64,000 nucleotides of DNA from Alternaria dauci. Its lineage: Eukaryota > Ascomycota > Dothideomycetes > Pleosporales > Pleosporaceae. Of this stretch, positions 22,905 through 34,528 are shown in pieces (position 1 is the first letter of the stretch; every line of letters starts with the position of its first letter). Position numbers and translations under genes: made by a program. The notes under the pieces were generated by a model. It ran no database searches. It was not told where the DNA came from and saw only the letters and a list, made by a program, of their open reading frames with translations. Location of the stretch: NCBI RefSeq assembly GCF_042100115.1, contig NC_091272.1, positions 4,898,001 through 4,962,000 of the forward strand, in the 5' to 3' direction.

Positions 22905-23714
22905 ATGGCGGACCTTTTCGACAAGTTCTTCCTCGCGATCGCAGCGGCAACACCGCTTCCTTCTGTCGGAGATGGAGACATGGACGGCAACGGTAACCTC
23001 ACGAACACGACTCCTCGTGCTCGTTCTGGACTTTGTGCTGTTCCACGTTCCCTCATGATTCGGCCCACTGTTCTTCCGTCGCCTGCTGTCAAGGAGCAGA
23101 GCAAGAAGCGCAAGCCAGAATTCAGCATCTTCGTCGACCCAGATACCGCCAAGGACACCTCAAGGCCTATCTCCACGCCGAAACGGTCAAAGACTAGTGT
23201 TCCGCGCACTCCGTTGAGCGACATGACTTTCTCCACTGCTCCTACGCCAGCGCCGTCTCCCCGTCTTCCTGACACCCCGTTCCGCTTCTCGGCCGCCGAC
23301 CCCTACTGGGAGAACACCGAAAACCACGAGCCCTACATCGCGACTCCTCCTGCAACACCGCTTGGACCTCCTCCTACGCCGACAGTTCCTGCTGCTGGCC
23401 CGCCATCTCCGCCTTCCACACGCGCCCTTCGTCCTCGCCGCGCCCGTGCTTCTTCGTCAGCGAATCTCCTTCCCCCAGTCAATATGCTCGCCTACGAAAT
23501 GCTCGGTCTCAAAACTTGGAGAGTCAGTTCGGTCGGTATCCACCTCGCCTATCGCAAGGCAGCCGCCACAAGCCACCCGGACAAGGTCGCTCCCCAGGAC
23601 AAGGAGTATGCAACCCTAGATATGCAGCAGATCAACGCCGTCAAAGACATGCTGCTAGACATGGAGACTCGCACCAAGTACCACAGAGACGGAGTCATAC
23701 CCTGGGTCATTTGA
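22905..23714 (+). CDS. J-domain-like protein with long disordered N-terminus
   Basis: A 269-residue intronless coding region. The first 185 residues are proline-, serine- and threonine-rich, with many TP/SP sites and a basic PKRSKTSVPRTP stretch. The last 70 residues resemble a J domain: YEMLGLKTW, a helix-II-like segment GIHLAYRKAAATSHPDK containing the HPD motif that stimulates Hsp70 ATPase, then INAVKDMLLDMETRTKYHRDG, matching helix III and the DxxxRxxYD-like end. A C-terminal J domain on a disordered protein suggests a specialised co-chaperone. No signal peptide or membrane segment is visible. A 5' UTR intron is likely just upstream. Confidence 0.8.
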   Translation: MADLFDKFFLAIAAATPLPSVGDGDMDGNGNLTNTTPRARSGLCAVPRSLMIRPTVLPSPAVKEQSKKRKPEFSIFVDPDTAKDTSRPISTPKRSKTSVPRTPLSDMTFSTAPTPAPSPRLPDTPFRFSAADPYWENTENHEPYIATPPATPLGPPPTPTVPAAGPPSPPSTRALRPRRARASSSANLLPPVNMLAYEMLGLKTWRVSSVGIHLAYRKAAATSHPDKVAPQDKEYATLDMQQINAVKDMLLDMETRTKYHRDGVIPWVI

Positions 23715-24793
23715 GATCCTGACGTATTGTTGCCACACTGATGATACGATGATCATGGTACGACTATAATCCTGGATTTTTGTAAGAGATGCTGGAGAAC
23801 TTTTAGCAGGATTTTGTCGCCTGTGGCATCTCAAGAATTTTCTCAAACGGTTGATACGATGAACATGAGTATGATGGTTGGAGGTCAGTGGTAGTAATGC
23901 GAGGCGGTTCAGCATGACGATGGAAAGCAATGGGTGGTTGCGGCGGTATTGAGAACTGGGGAAAATTACTTGCTTTATTGCGTTCACGACATCCGCGTCT
24001 AGTCGCTACATCACAAGATTCGTTTACGATGGCTACGTTTTATGATGCACGACACGCAAATGGTAGCTACGAATCTTGTATGATTAGTGTATTACATCCT
24101 TTTAAAACCTCGGTTTTGCAATGGCATGTGGAGTGGTCTTTGCGAATCAACTCAGCTTGCCAAGAAGCTCATCGTTGCACTCATGATGAGACATTTTCAT
24201 ATGTGTCTTCGTACATCTACACCGCCATGGTCACTCTGGTCGTCCCCATGCAGTGCCGACATTTTGACAAAGTGTGGGGTTTTCGAGGACGTCGGTCTCG
24301 CAAATCGTTTTCCGATCGACCTGCCTAAGCAAGCGCATGAAACGACATGTCTGTCTGCATGACTGCGTTGTTTTTCACCCTCGTACCCACAGTTTACAAA
24401 TCAGACACTGACAATGCAATGCACAACAACCACTCTGACTGAAGAATCATTTTCGACCTGAAGAATAATGGGTATCCTCGATCCTCTACCTTTTTGTCTA
24501 CTATACTTTATAGGTTCTTGTCGGCTTTGGTGGCCCGAAATGCTCACCGCTTGTTCAACAAAATTATCGCGCCAAAGCAGAGGCAACTCCGTGCAATATG
24601 CTTCGCTAGTAATAACAACAACAATAAGATGACCTCCCACTATTCGTCCGTGGTAGCGCCAAGAAACTGCTATAGTTCCCGCCTCCGCGGAACTGGGATG
24701 GCTGCTCCGCGGAGCTGGGATAGCTACGTCGCAGTGTGCTTTGGCCACTTCTTCGGTTCGTGCATTATCGGCCGTATCGCATCGCATATTCAT
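23715..24793. other. Intergenic, 1.1 kb, convergent gene ends
   Basis: Between the stops of the J-domain gene (+) and the Zn2Cys6 gene (-). No gene is supported. It contains the short tandem duplication at 24683-24726. Confidence 0.55.
24683..24726. repeat. Two tandem 22-bp copies
   Basis: Two adjacent 22-bp copies beginning CTCCGCGGA differ at only a few positions. Each contains the self-complementary CCGCGG core. They lie about 70 bp beyond the stop of the Zn2Cys6 gene. Confidence 0.6.
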
Positions 24794-26863
24794 TCAGTAT
24801 TCCTCCGTCCTAATCCTGACGTACGAATCGGCGTTACTGACGTATCCCCTAAAACTGGGCCCCACACTCCAATTCCCCAAATCACGCGCGGCATCCCTCG
24901 CCGCGTCGCACAAATCCACATGGCCCGTCTCTTCACTTGTACAGAGCGCTTCGCCAATGGGGAAAGACCAGTCACACTGGAGATTCAGGCTCATGTCCAT
25001 CATCCACTCCATGCGCTCCTGCATAGCGGGTATCTGAACCACAAGCTCGCGGAATGCGGGCCAGACGATGAAGTCGACAATGGTGATGTGTGGCATGAAA
25101 AGCTGGTTGGGTGTAGGGCGCAACCACTCGGGGATGGCATTGTAGGTTTCGGGGGAGGGCGAGATCATCCAACGCATCAGGGACCAGAAGAGGTACATGT
25201 AGCCGAGGCATGAGAAGGTGTTACCTGCGAATCGTTAGTGAGAGAGTAAGCTAGCGCAATGCTGTGCATCATACGTACCCTTCATATATACGCCATGCGT
25301 CATGCCAACCGCCCACTTGGAAAGTATTCCCGAGTGGTTGTACACTTCCTTGTCCCAGAGCGCTGCGATGTTCGGGTGCAGTTCGATAATCTGCTCCATC
25401 GATACCCCCATGTTGACCAAATTTGTGGCTTGCTGCAGTATACTGGGGACTGCGCGTTTCAATGACCCAGGGTCTGACACTGTGTTGACGGGTAACATAG
25501 CCCACGTCGGTAGAAACAGGTTACTGATCTGCGTGTCCTGGATATCGCCTGGATAGTAGTTGCTTCGGATGCTGCTGGAGAATGGCATGTTGCCGAAAAG
25601 ATTGCGAAGGTTGAGGTTTGGGTGTATTCTGATAGTGTTTACCATGGGCTGCCGACCAGCGAGATGTGTAGGGTATATGGATCGAATCGGGTTCTGCTTG
25701 TGTGGCGAAGGTCTTTGACTTCGAGACGGTCTTTGAGATGACGGTGCTGCGTTCCAGCCGGTATCAAAGCTTGATGTATGCTGCAAAAGCTGCGGATCAA
25801 TCTGGCTATCCTGAAGAGTGTCTTCATCCTCGCTATCATCCTCAGCTTCATCCCTCGTTAGGAGATAGTCGTCGCGATCGAACAGAGGAACTAGGAAGCT
25901 TTGGTCTTTTGCTACGTTCCCGGCAGCTGGTTGCTTGCCTTTGCCCGGCGGCGCAAACGAGGATGACGAAATACTTGGAGGTGGTGACCAGCCCGCGTTC
26001 TGGCTTGTAGATGATGCCACAGATATAGAAGAACCCTGTCGAAACGTTGAGGCATTCTTACTCAAATCAAACACCGATTCGGGACTCATACCGCTTCCAG
26101 AGGTGTTCGTAGACTCCTGGCCCAGTAAACTGAAGCCGGGTTATCAATGTGCTGTACCCAGAGGATGCTGTGATCGAGTGATGCATACCTGGGGGGCTGG
26201 CCGGGTATCGCTGGGGATGCTGTCATCGGGAGAGTCTTCGCAACGTCTTCGGGTGCTTCACCGAGTCTCAAACGAGCGAGAACAGCGGCAGCTTGGTCGT
26301 CAGTGCCCGAGCGTAGTGAGATCACTATGCGCTTCAGATCGTCCAGCTCGCCAGTCATACTGTCTCTCTTCATAATCTTCATGCGCTCAGCTCTCGATAC
26401 ACCTTCGGGCACGTCGTATTGACATGATAGCTTGTTCTCCTTGCATCGATTGCATTGGGGTCTTGTACCGTCACACTACACATAAGCGATCAGTAGAAGT
26501 CCGAGTGAGTAACGAAACATGGGAACAAGCCTACCTATAGGTAGTATCACATGCTGTGAGTACCTATAGAAGAGCATCAATCAGGAATACATGAGTCTTG
26601 AATACCTGAAAGTCTTTTCCGACACTTCGCGGCGCTGGGCAGCATGGTAGCATGCTTGGTAGCTATGCGGAAGACCTTCGGATACTCCAGGGCTTGATTG
26701 TTGCGTGTAACTTGGTCTCACGTACCTTGGCCTTCCCATTTCGGCACTGCACGCACGCCACGGCAACAGCCTGTCGCTTCTTCCGTCTGTCTGATGTTGG
26801 GCGTCGCTGGCCAGGCTCGTCTGAGGCCGGTGCAATACTTTGCCATCGCTCGGAGGGGTCCAT
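24794..26863 (-). CDS. Zn2Cys6 transcription factor with DUF3425 domain
   Basis: Four exons (26726-26863, 26189-26475, 25279-26129, 24794-25224) give 568 residues; the introns are 250, 59 and 54 bp. The start MDPSERWQ precedes a basic stretch and the binuclear cluster C-x2-C-x6-C-x6-C-x2-C-x6-C at residues 37-64, split after CVQCRNGKAK by the first intron. The usual RRRKIKC is RNGKAKC here, so one contact region is less basic. A Ser/Pro-rich, acidic linker (DEAEDDSEDED) follows. The C-terminal 250 residues, with LHPNIAALWDKEVY.., WLRPTPNQLFMPH and IVWPAFRELVV, match the DUF3425 domain, more often seen behind bZIP domains. It is a nuclear regulator with unknown targets. Confidence 0.86.
26531..26544. 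repeat. 14-bp palindrome CTACCTATAGGTAG
   Basis: A perfect palindrome inside the long first intron of the Zn2Cys6 gene. It is followed by TATC, as is the related CTACCTAGGTAG at 31292-31303. Function is unknown. Confidence 0.6.
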
Positions 26864-28818
26864 GCTGTGAATGTCGATGTGGTGGGCGAGATGGCTAAGC
26901 TCACAGAGATCCTTAAGTCGTTTGTGGAGCCGGTGGAGCCTAGTCGACGGATTCGTGAGCGTGGTCTGCAGATTGTGTTGTTGTGAGTTGCGCTTCTTCT
27001 GTCTGTCACCATCTGTAGCGATTTGCCACTTTCTGTCGCAATGGGAAAACTCGTGGATGCGCCATGGGCTCCTTGCCTTGGAATGTTTGAACAGATCGCA
27101 TTTGTGACCGAGATCGAATTTGATCGAGAGCTCGGTACAAATGGCCGACAAGAAGCTTCCCTCGGGAATGCTCCCCTGACCAATAGGATTCCATGACGCA
27201 CCATCTCACGTGCGGTAGAGATCGGTCCAGAATAAAACGCAGAAAACTGTTGCTATAGGAAAGAGGCGAAGGAGAAAAGTGTAGCAACGGTGGAAACCGC
27301 CACTGCGTTCCAGACGGAAGAGGGTTGTTAGCCTCGGCGGCACATGTACGACGATCCGGGTCCAGGTTTACCGCGCGCCATCGTTCAACGGGTTTCAAGC
27401 TCGCCAAATGGCTAGAGAGCCTCTAAGGGCAGTTCGTGGTGTGGGATATGTCAGGGAATGATTGGACGGCATACAGCGACAGGCGTGATGGAGTGGAGGT
27501 GGCTGTGCGTGTCGTGCTGACTGCTAGTCCCATTGCAATCAAAAGATATTTCGCATCGAGGTATGACGTCGTGCCATCCACAGTGTCTACCACAACCTCC
27601 TCTTAACCTAGCAGGAATAACAAGCATATGTCAGCAGGTACGGCAACTGAATCGGTAAAGCATCGTTATCCTCGAGCTTGCCGGGTGGGCTCTCCCTCAT
27701 TTCTGTATGACAATCCGTACATTGAAGAAAAAAAAAGTACAAATTCGCATTGCGCCCTGGGAGAGCTGGCGGACGAGGTTCAAATAAGCCATGCGTGATT
27801 GACGTCACTGCATGCGCTCCGGGGTTATTCTGAGGGTGCCACGATGGCAAATTTAGAGCCAAGACCACCTCACTCGTCCGTTTGCCGACTGCGAACTGCT
27901 GATGTTGCACGCATTGAAAAGCTGTGCCTAATCAGCAGGTTCAATTGTGACAACATTGCACAGAGATCGCATCATCCTCGATACGAAGATGTGCACCTAC
28001 GGCTACGATGTCTGTGCGTTTTCATATCTAATTAATCTCATTGTAAGTCGGCATCTGGTCCCGAACCGCCTTATTCACCGAGCATAAAATTGGCGCGTTC
28101 GGCCATAGCAATTGAGATGCACAGGTTTACTAACGTCTGCTTCATATTGTAGACTTTCCCGTTTCGAGCCCTGTTTGCAAGAAGAGATTGTCACCAACCC
28201 TTGTCAATTCAACACGTGACTGTCCTGACGAATTCTTCTGTCCGGGCTCCGAGTTGGTTGCATCATGTGAATATGTCAGTTGAGAGAACTTTGCCAACCA
28301 CGCTAATTCGCTGATCCAGGATACACGTGGAGACACCCTGAAGATTGATTTGCAAAATGCAAGCTGGAAGTATGGTCTTGGATCCACCTCGGTAGGCCCT
28401 GCGCCGAATTCTCGGCCTCGGAACTCACACACCAAGCTAATCAGAGTGAGCGCTCCGGCTCCATATGAGATCCAGAAACCTTTCGACCCTTTGCGAGCTG
28501 GGGAGATGGCTGCTCACAGAGGCTCGGCAGAGTCTAGGTATCGTCTAGGCGTCGGGAGATAACTTCGTTACGAGCTCATGTTTGACAAAACACGGGTTTA
28601 GACAAGCCGGTACACGATAACAGGGCTTTCAAGGCAAAATGCATTTGTAATGAATCGCAGACGGGTCTAAAGAACTCCTAAACTCCTCGCTACAACACAG
28701 GAGATTCCCTTCGATGTATCTCGTATAGTACTCTTCCATCACCGATGTACCAAAACGAGTAACCCGAAGCAGTGATCTCTGAGGTACAGAGAACCCGCAA
28801 TATCGTTCCTCCAGACAC
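26864..28818. other. Intergenic, 1.95 kb
   Basis: Holds the promoter of the Zn2Cys6 gene and the 3' flank of the RTA1 gene. Open frames upstream of MDPSERWQ start at non-ATG codons. No gene or RNA was recognised. Confidence 0.5.
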
Positions 28819-29804
28819 TTAGGCGCGACCCGGTACCATCTCAACGTCCGAAATGGATGTGTCCATACTCTTACCCCGAGCAGCCCTGTTCTTTCCAATA
28901 GTGTTACCCAGCGCCGGGAAGCAATAGCCAGGATGGAATACTGTAAGTACCAACACGCTCAGCACGATCATTGCACCCTCCAGGACGATGAATTCTGTCT
29001 CTTCGCGCATGAGCTCGCTTCTCCAGCCATCGGTAAGCTCCGGGATACGGTAGACACATCGAACGTAGATGCCCAAGAAGGCAACGATTATGGCAAAGAT
29101 GAAGCAACGGAACGACGTCTTGTTGAAGAGTGTCATTGCTTCGGCGGAGAGTTGATTGCGGCGGTTGTAGGTACGGATGGTATACTCGGTAAGAAGGATG
29201 CCAAAGCAAGACAGAATGACAACCTGGAGTACGACACCTGCGATCATGAGATTCGTTCCAACGTCTAGCAAGTCGGAGCCCGCATCCGCTGTTGCAGCAA
29301 TGCCACCACCAGCGCCCTGGAGAACAAGCGACAGAATATCACCTGTGATGAAGATGCGGGTGTACCAGACTGGCGGTAGACGTGACCACGACTCTCCGAA
29401 GTTGATGACAATGTGTTTGAGTGTAAGGTATATTCCAGCGGAAATAAAGGCGGGCGAGATGATCAAGCAGCATATCTGCATCTGGAAACCCGTCTCGTCG
29501 AAGGGGTTGTTGTACATGATAAGGCGGCCGGCATAACCGACTACTTCACCCAAGCAGCCTAGACTGAGAGCAATCTACAGGATATCAGACGCGTCTTGCT
29601 GGTTAGGGGGAACTGACTCACCATATAGGTCCATGTCTTGTATCTGATACCCAGCCCAACTTGGATGATGAGGCAGAGGGCGAAGAAAGCCGTGAAGAAA
29701 GCGTTCGCGCCGAGACTGGGATAATAGCCATAAAGCGTGCCCTCGACTGGACATTCAGGGCCAACTTCGACGCACCAAGAAGGAGCAGAAGGCGGAACAG
29801 TCAT
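28819..29804 (-). CDS. RTA1-family seven-helix membrane protein
   Basis: Two exons, 29622-29804 and 28819-29574, with a 47-bp intron, give 312 residues. The N-terminus ends in LYGYYPSLGANAFFTAFFAL, the usual opening of the RTA1 family. About seven hydrophobic helices follow, with the family segments LGEVVGYAGRL, GFQMQICCLIISPAFISAGIY and DILSLVLQGAGGG. The cytosolic tail is short and ends KSMDTSISDVEMVPGRA. RTA1/RSB1 proteins reside in the plasma membrane and are linked to translocation of sphingoid bases and lipids and to tolerance of toxic lipophilic compounds. Fungi have many paralogues, so the exact role cannot be assigned. Confidence 0.92.
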
Positions 29805-32551
29805 CGCGGAAAGGGTTTTCTGCGTGGGGAGGTCGTTGCTTGGGGCTACCAAGGTTCTGAGGCGACTGGAGCAGGGAGAAGCAGGGTGATGTCTGGAAGT
29901 GGTCGGTGCGGTGCGTTGTTGTGTGATGGAGAGATGTTGATGAAAGAGGCCCGATAACTTATAACCCACAGTCTGATTCACAGATGAGATGGTGTTTCGC
30001 ACCATGCACCGAATCTGAACATGGCGTTTGTATAGCCCCAGCCTGAGGCAGTGTGGGCTACGCGTTATGCAGCGGCATCGATAGCTAGTCCTATAACAGC
30101 CAGGGATGCGAAATCTATGCAGAATGCCTCCTGGCACAAGCCGCATCACCATCGTCCATCTTTCGCGAATTGGACCTGCTTTGGTCTAGCGGCATCGCTT
30201 CGGTAGCCAAGGCGTCCGAATGTGGGTATGATTAGGTGCGTCATGGAACGTGGGCTGAGCAGTTGTTGACGACGGAAGATGCTTCACCGGATGTGCTGCT
30301 TACTTCCAGATCATCTTCTCATCTGCATTGGTTAATGGGGGTGTGTAAGCAGATTAGGTGTTGGACATGGGGATGTACGACAAAGTAGCCGCGCAAGGCG
30401 ACATTGAGTATAGCAAAAAGGCAAATGGTGCGCAAGTTGCAGTAAGCTTTACCGTCTATTCGCTGTACTCCAGGGACCTCAGAGGCATACGTTTACGCCA
30501 TGCTTACATCTTGACGTGGCCTGTGGAGGAACTTTAAGGCCATCCAAAGAGACCAGGTAAGCCCACTAAGCCACAATAAGGCCAGACAAATTTCCACTCC
30601 ACGATAGAAGGAATTCGGTGTTATCCTGATGACGGCCGGTGTTTTCGAGTGCTTGGTGCCTTGTCGTCCCGATTACTCGGTCTTCGGTCGCCGGATGTTT
30701 CCACGTAAGCCTTCTTAACGGCGCAAGCCTTGCGCCGCCATCCATATCTGCACCTCTTCTTAGCGACGACACCACGGTCTGTGGAGTTTGGATCTCTTTA
30801 CTTCTGTCCTCTTGTACTCAGTCGCATGGATATAGGTGTCCGTAGGGTACCGTCGAGGGTCCAATGAACGGGCCTTTATATTATCGTCATCACACCCGGA
30901 AGCTTCCCTGAACTGCGAACGGGCTCACAGCTGTAAGGAGATCAAAACCATGACGTCAACAACGATTCGGAAGGTTGAATGGATGAGTCACATCTCAGGA
31001 GTAGGTACCCAAGTAGCTATGGTTTGTGTTGCGGGCCCAGGGCCATAGCGACGGAAATCGCGATCCCGCTCGGCCCATCGGCCTCCGGCTCTCCGATCCT
31101 TTCCAACAAACACCTGTGCATATGCATCTCGTCTCTTTTTCGCAGCGCTCGCTGTCATGCCAAAGATCGAAGGATCGCGATTCACACTGACGGCGCATAC
31201 AGATCAGACATCCCGAGCAGCTCAGCAGAGTATGAAGGTGAACATGCTCCGGCTCGGATCGATCATGGCATCTACCGCCAGACGATGCTGCCTACCTAGG
31301 TAGTATCGTGCAGACTAGGGATTTCGCATTGCCCAACGAGCCCAGAGTCATCGCCATGTCGACGTCGTCTATCGCATCAATTTGAGAATCGACCATTCGA
31401 CCAAGCTCGACCACTCGCTTCGCGCAGATACTTTGTACGCCATGGCGATACCCTTTCCCCATGGCACGTGGCTGGCTCTCTGCACAATCGACGGTCAGGG
31501 GCTACAAGTGTTGGGGAAGATTAGACTCTCGATAAGCCTTGCCCGACTGTTTAATTGCAGGCTGGATTGCCTGGCTTTAGTGTCGGCTATAAGACGTCTC
31601 GAACCATAAAGAAAATATGCTGGACCCGAGGACGAGCCACAAAAGCACGAGGCCGCAGCATGCGCTTTCGCGAATGGCACCTGTTAAAAATTCAAGAACC
31701 AGCATCAAGCTGGCCGCAGATTACCCTCTCTCGCGGCTCATCGCCGCCAGGTTGTGTCATATTGCTCAAAAGTATAATTGTCTTGACACCAAGAGCGACC
31801 AGGTACACGCACCGCCCGCGAAGCACTGCAATTTCAATCAAGTGTGGTGTCTGCATGGGACATGCTGTACCACATCGGCTCTCCTATTGATGTCCGAATG
31901 TCGGTACAGGGTATTTCAAAGTTTCCGAGAGATCATCGTCGTTTTTGCCTTAATCGCATTACACTAACCTGTTCCTAGTCTAGGCACACCATCACAGAAG
32001 CTCCAAGATGCACGCCACTTGTGTTTTCCATTCTTTTTCAGTGCACCACGCGAGGAACAGCGTTCCAAACAAGGGTTCGACTGCTATCGGTTGCTGGTTG
32101 CATGAGTTGGTCATTTTGTTGAATCTGCGAACACCCTATGTTGACCAATGGCATGGTTGATTACCATCAAGCTTTTGCGCCTTCACGATGATTGACACGA
32201 TCAGCACCATCCCGGGTTACCGCCCGTCAGCCACGGATAGATGGTCAGATCCTTGTTGTCCCTGTGCAATAAGATTCCTTTGCGCGTGTCGGATGCTGGT
32301 GCTCAGGCACGTACTACCTCTCCTAGTAGAGTTGTCTATCCAAATTTGTTGATCTTCACCCGTCATGCAAGGGCTGGGGCTCTATAGTATTGAACACGCG
32401 TCCATATTGGGTTACATCGATGAGGAGGAAGCTGGATCGACGATGTCAGCCGTTTTTCGGGGAATTCTTCGTCAATACTTAAACTCCTCGGCACGCTGCT
32501 TCGTCAGCCTGATATCCCTCTCTGTATTACATTCGTGACTTTGTAGGTACA
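29805..32551. other. Intergenic, 2.7 kb, divergent promoters
   Basis: The largest gene-free stretch, between the divergent RTA1 (-) and multicopper oxidase (+) genes. Short frames of up to about 115 codons have no family signature and no mobile-element remains were recognised. A CCTAGG-core palindrome lies at 31292-31303. Confidence 0.5.
31292..31303. repeat. 12-bp palindrome CTACCTAGGTAG
   Basis: A perfect palindrome in the RTA1-multicopper oxidase intergenic region, followed by TATC as in the copy at 26531-26544. Confidence 0.6.
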
Positions 32552-34409
32552 ATGTTGGGTCTAACTCAGGTACTGCTACTGTCAGTGTATGCTGGAGCGG
32601 TCTACGCAAAGACTGTCAGCTACGACTTCGATGTCGGCTATGTTACTGTGAGTACTCTGTTCCTAGGTCATGACTAAGGACGATAGGCCCCAGGTCTTGT
32701 CCTCTTCCACTGGGAATCGATGCTAACTCATCACAGGCTGCGCCTGACGGCTTCTCCAGACAAGTCATAGGAATCAACGGGAAATGGCCTATTCCTACCA
32801 TCGAATGCGATGTCGGCGACACTGTATCCGTAACCGTTCACAACAGCCTTCCGGATCAAACGACAGCTCTTCATTTCCACGGTATATGGCAAAAAGGCAC
32901 ACAGGTCAATGACGGCCCCAGCGGGGTCACTCAGTGTCCCATCCGACCCGGAGGCTCTTTCACCTACACGTTCGTTGCCAACCCTGCCGGTACCCACTGG
33001 TACCATGCGCACGAGAAGGGCCAATATCCCGATGGTCTGCGAGGCAAGATGATTGTACACGATAGAGCCTGGGAGAAGAGTCTGAACATAGACGAACAGA
33101 AGTATCTTTCCATGTCAGACTGGTAAGGAAACCCAAACCTGACCATTCGCGCAAGCTCACACGCTACAGGTATCATCGCCCAATGCCAGAGATGATTGAG
33201 GAGTACATGAGCCCTGCCAATACCAACGCCGACTTCGACTCGCCCGATTCTTTCCTTTTCGACGACTCCAACAAGCCTTTTGACCTCAAGTTTGCCAAGG
33301 GCAAAAGGTACCTGCTGCGTATTGTCAACACGGCTGCCGTCGCATGTGCCCGGTTTCATATCGAAGGGTACAAGCTTAGCGTAGTTGAAATCGACGGTGT
33401 GCAAACAAAGGCCAGGGATACGGATACGATCATTATTTGCGCAGGCCAGAGCTACGGTGTGGTTGTACAAGGCAAGAAGGACCCGAAGGGACGTGCCAAT
33501 TGGATTGCGCAGATGGAAACAGGCATGATGACAAGGCCTCCCCCTTCAAAACAGTCACGGACCATCATCGGAGAACTTACCTACAGCGTCTTCGATGAGA
33601 TCGAGGATGTCATCGACGAGATCGGGGACATGATCGACGAGATTGAGGATGAGCTAGAGGAGCTTGAGAATGAGGTAGATGATCTCCTCAACGATGACTG
33701 GACCCCGCCACCTGCCACTATCCTTGACGACTTCACCATGAAGCCTCTTGACGGCCAGAAGCTCTTAGGACCAGTTGACAACAATATCGAGTTTACAACC
33801 AACCAGACATATTTCGACGGCATCGGTACACGTACACCTCTCAACGCGCAGCCATGGGTTCCACCTCAAGTTCCTTCGCTTTACACAGCTTTGACAACTC
33901 GCAGCATGGATCCAGCAACGTATGGTCCCGGTATTAACCCCTGGGTCGTCAAGTCCGGCCAAATTGTCCAGATCCACATGCAAAACCCACACATGTACCC
34001 CCACCCTATGCACCTCCACGGTCACATCTTCCAGGTCGTCGCCAAGGGTGTCGGGTTTTGGAATGGCGACGAGAACTCGCTTCCCAAAGTACCCTCGAAG
34101 CGCGACGGTGTCGTTGTTCCAGCTTTCGGATATGCGGTCATTCGTTTCAAGGCCGATAACCCGGGTGTTTGGTTCTTCCATTGCCATATCGACTTCCATC
34201 TCGTTGGTGGTATGGCTGCGACTATCATTGAGTCCCCCAACCTGCTTTCTGGCTCTGTTCCTGCTGCTGGTGTCGCGCTGTGCGATGCAGGAAAGAAGAA
34301 GTCGAGCGGCAACTGCGCCGGCGAAAAGGGAGAGATCTCTGCGAAGGATGCAAGCACCAAGTGCAACAACGTGTACAACACCAAAGTGCGGGGTGCTTTG
34401 ATTGAATAG
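32552..34409 (+). CDS. Secreted multicopper oxidase, laccase/Fet3-like
   Basis: Three exons (32552-32647, 32737-33122, 33170-34409; introns 89 and 47 bp) give 573 residues. Residues 1-19 are a signal peptide (MLGLTQVLLLSVYAGAVYA). The four copper-binding motifs are present: HFHG near 78, HWYHAH at 119, HPMHLHGH at 439 and HCHIDFH at 498, with a Met after the last as possible axial ligand. The three cupredoxin domains are in order. The domain 1-2 junction SMSDWYH recalls Fet3-type ferroxidases, but there is no C-terminal membrane anchor. Between domains 2 and 3, residues 303-338 form an acidic heptad-like insert. Substrate (phenol, iron or ascorbate) is undecided. It is convergent with the SET-domain gene. 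Confidence 0.93.
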
Positions 34410-34528
34410 TGTCGCATCACTACGCCGAACCTCCTTCCTTGTAGAACCTTCAGCGTTGTAGATGACTACTTTCATATTAATTAGACTTTATTCTTCACTA
34501 CGTGAACACTTACTCTTTGTAATATACG

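Noticed and set aside
24494..25213. 239-codon plus-strand frame
   Set aside because: Antisense to the last exon of the Zn2Cys6-DUF3425 gene and without family character.
33765..34475. 236-codon minus-strand frame
   Set aside because: Antisense to the multicopper oxidase third exon, whose copper motifs are unambiguous; the antisense product has no domain.
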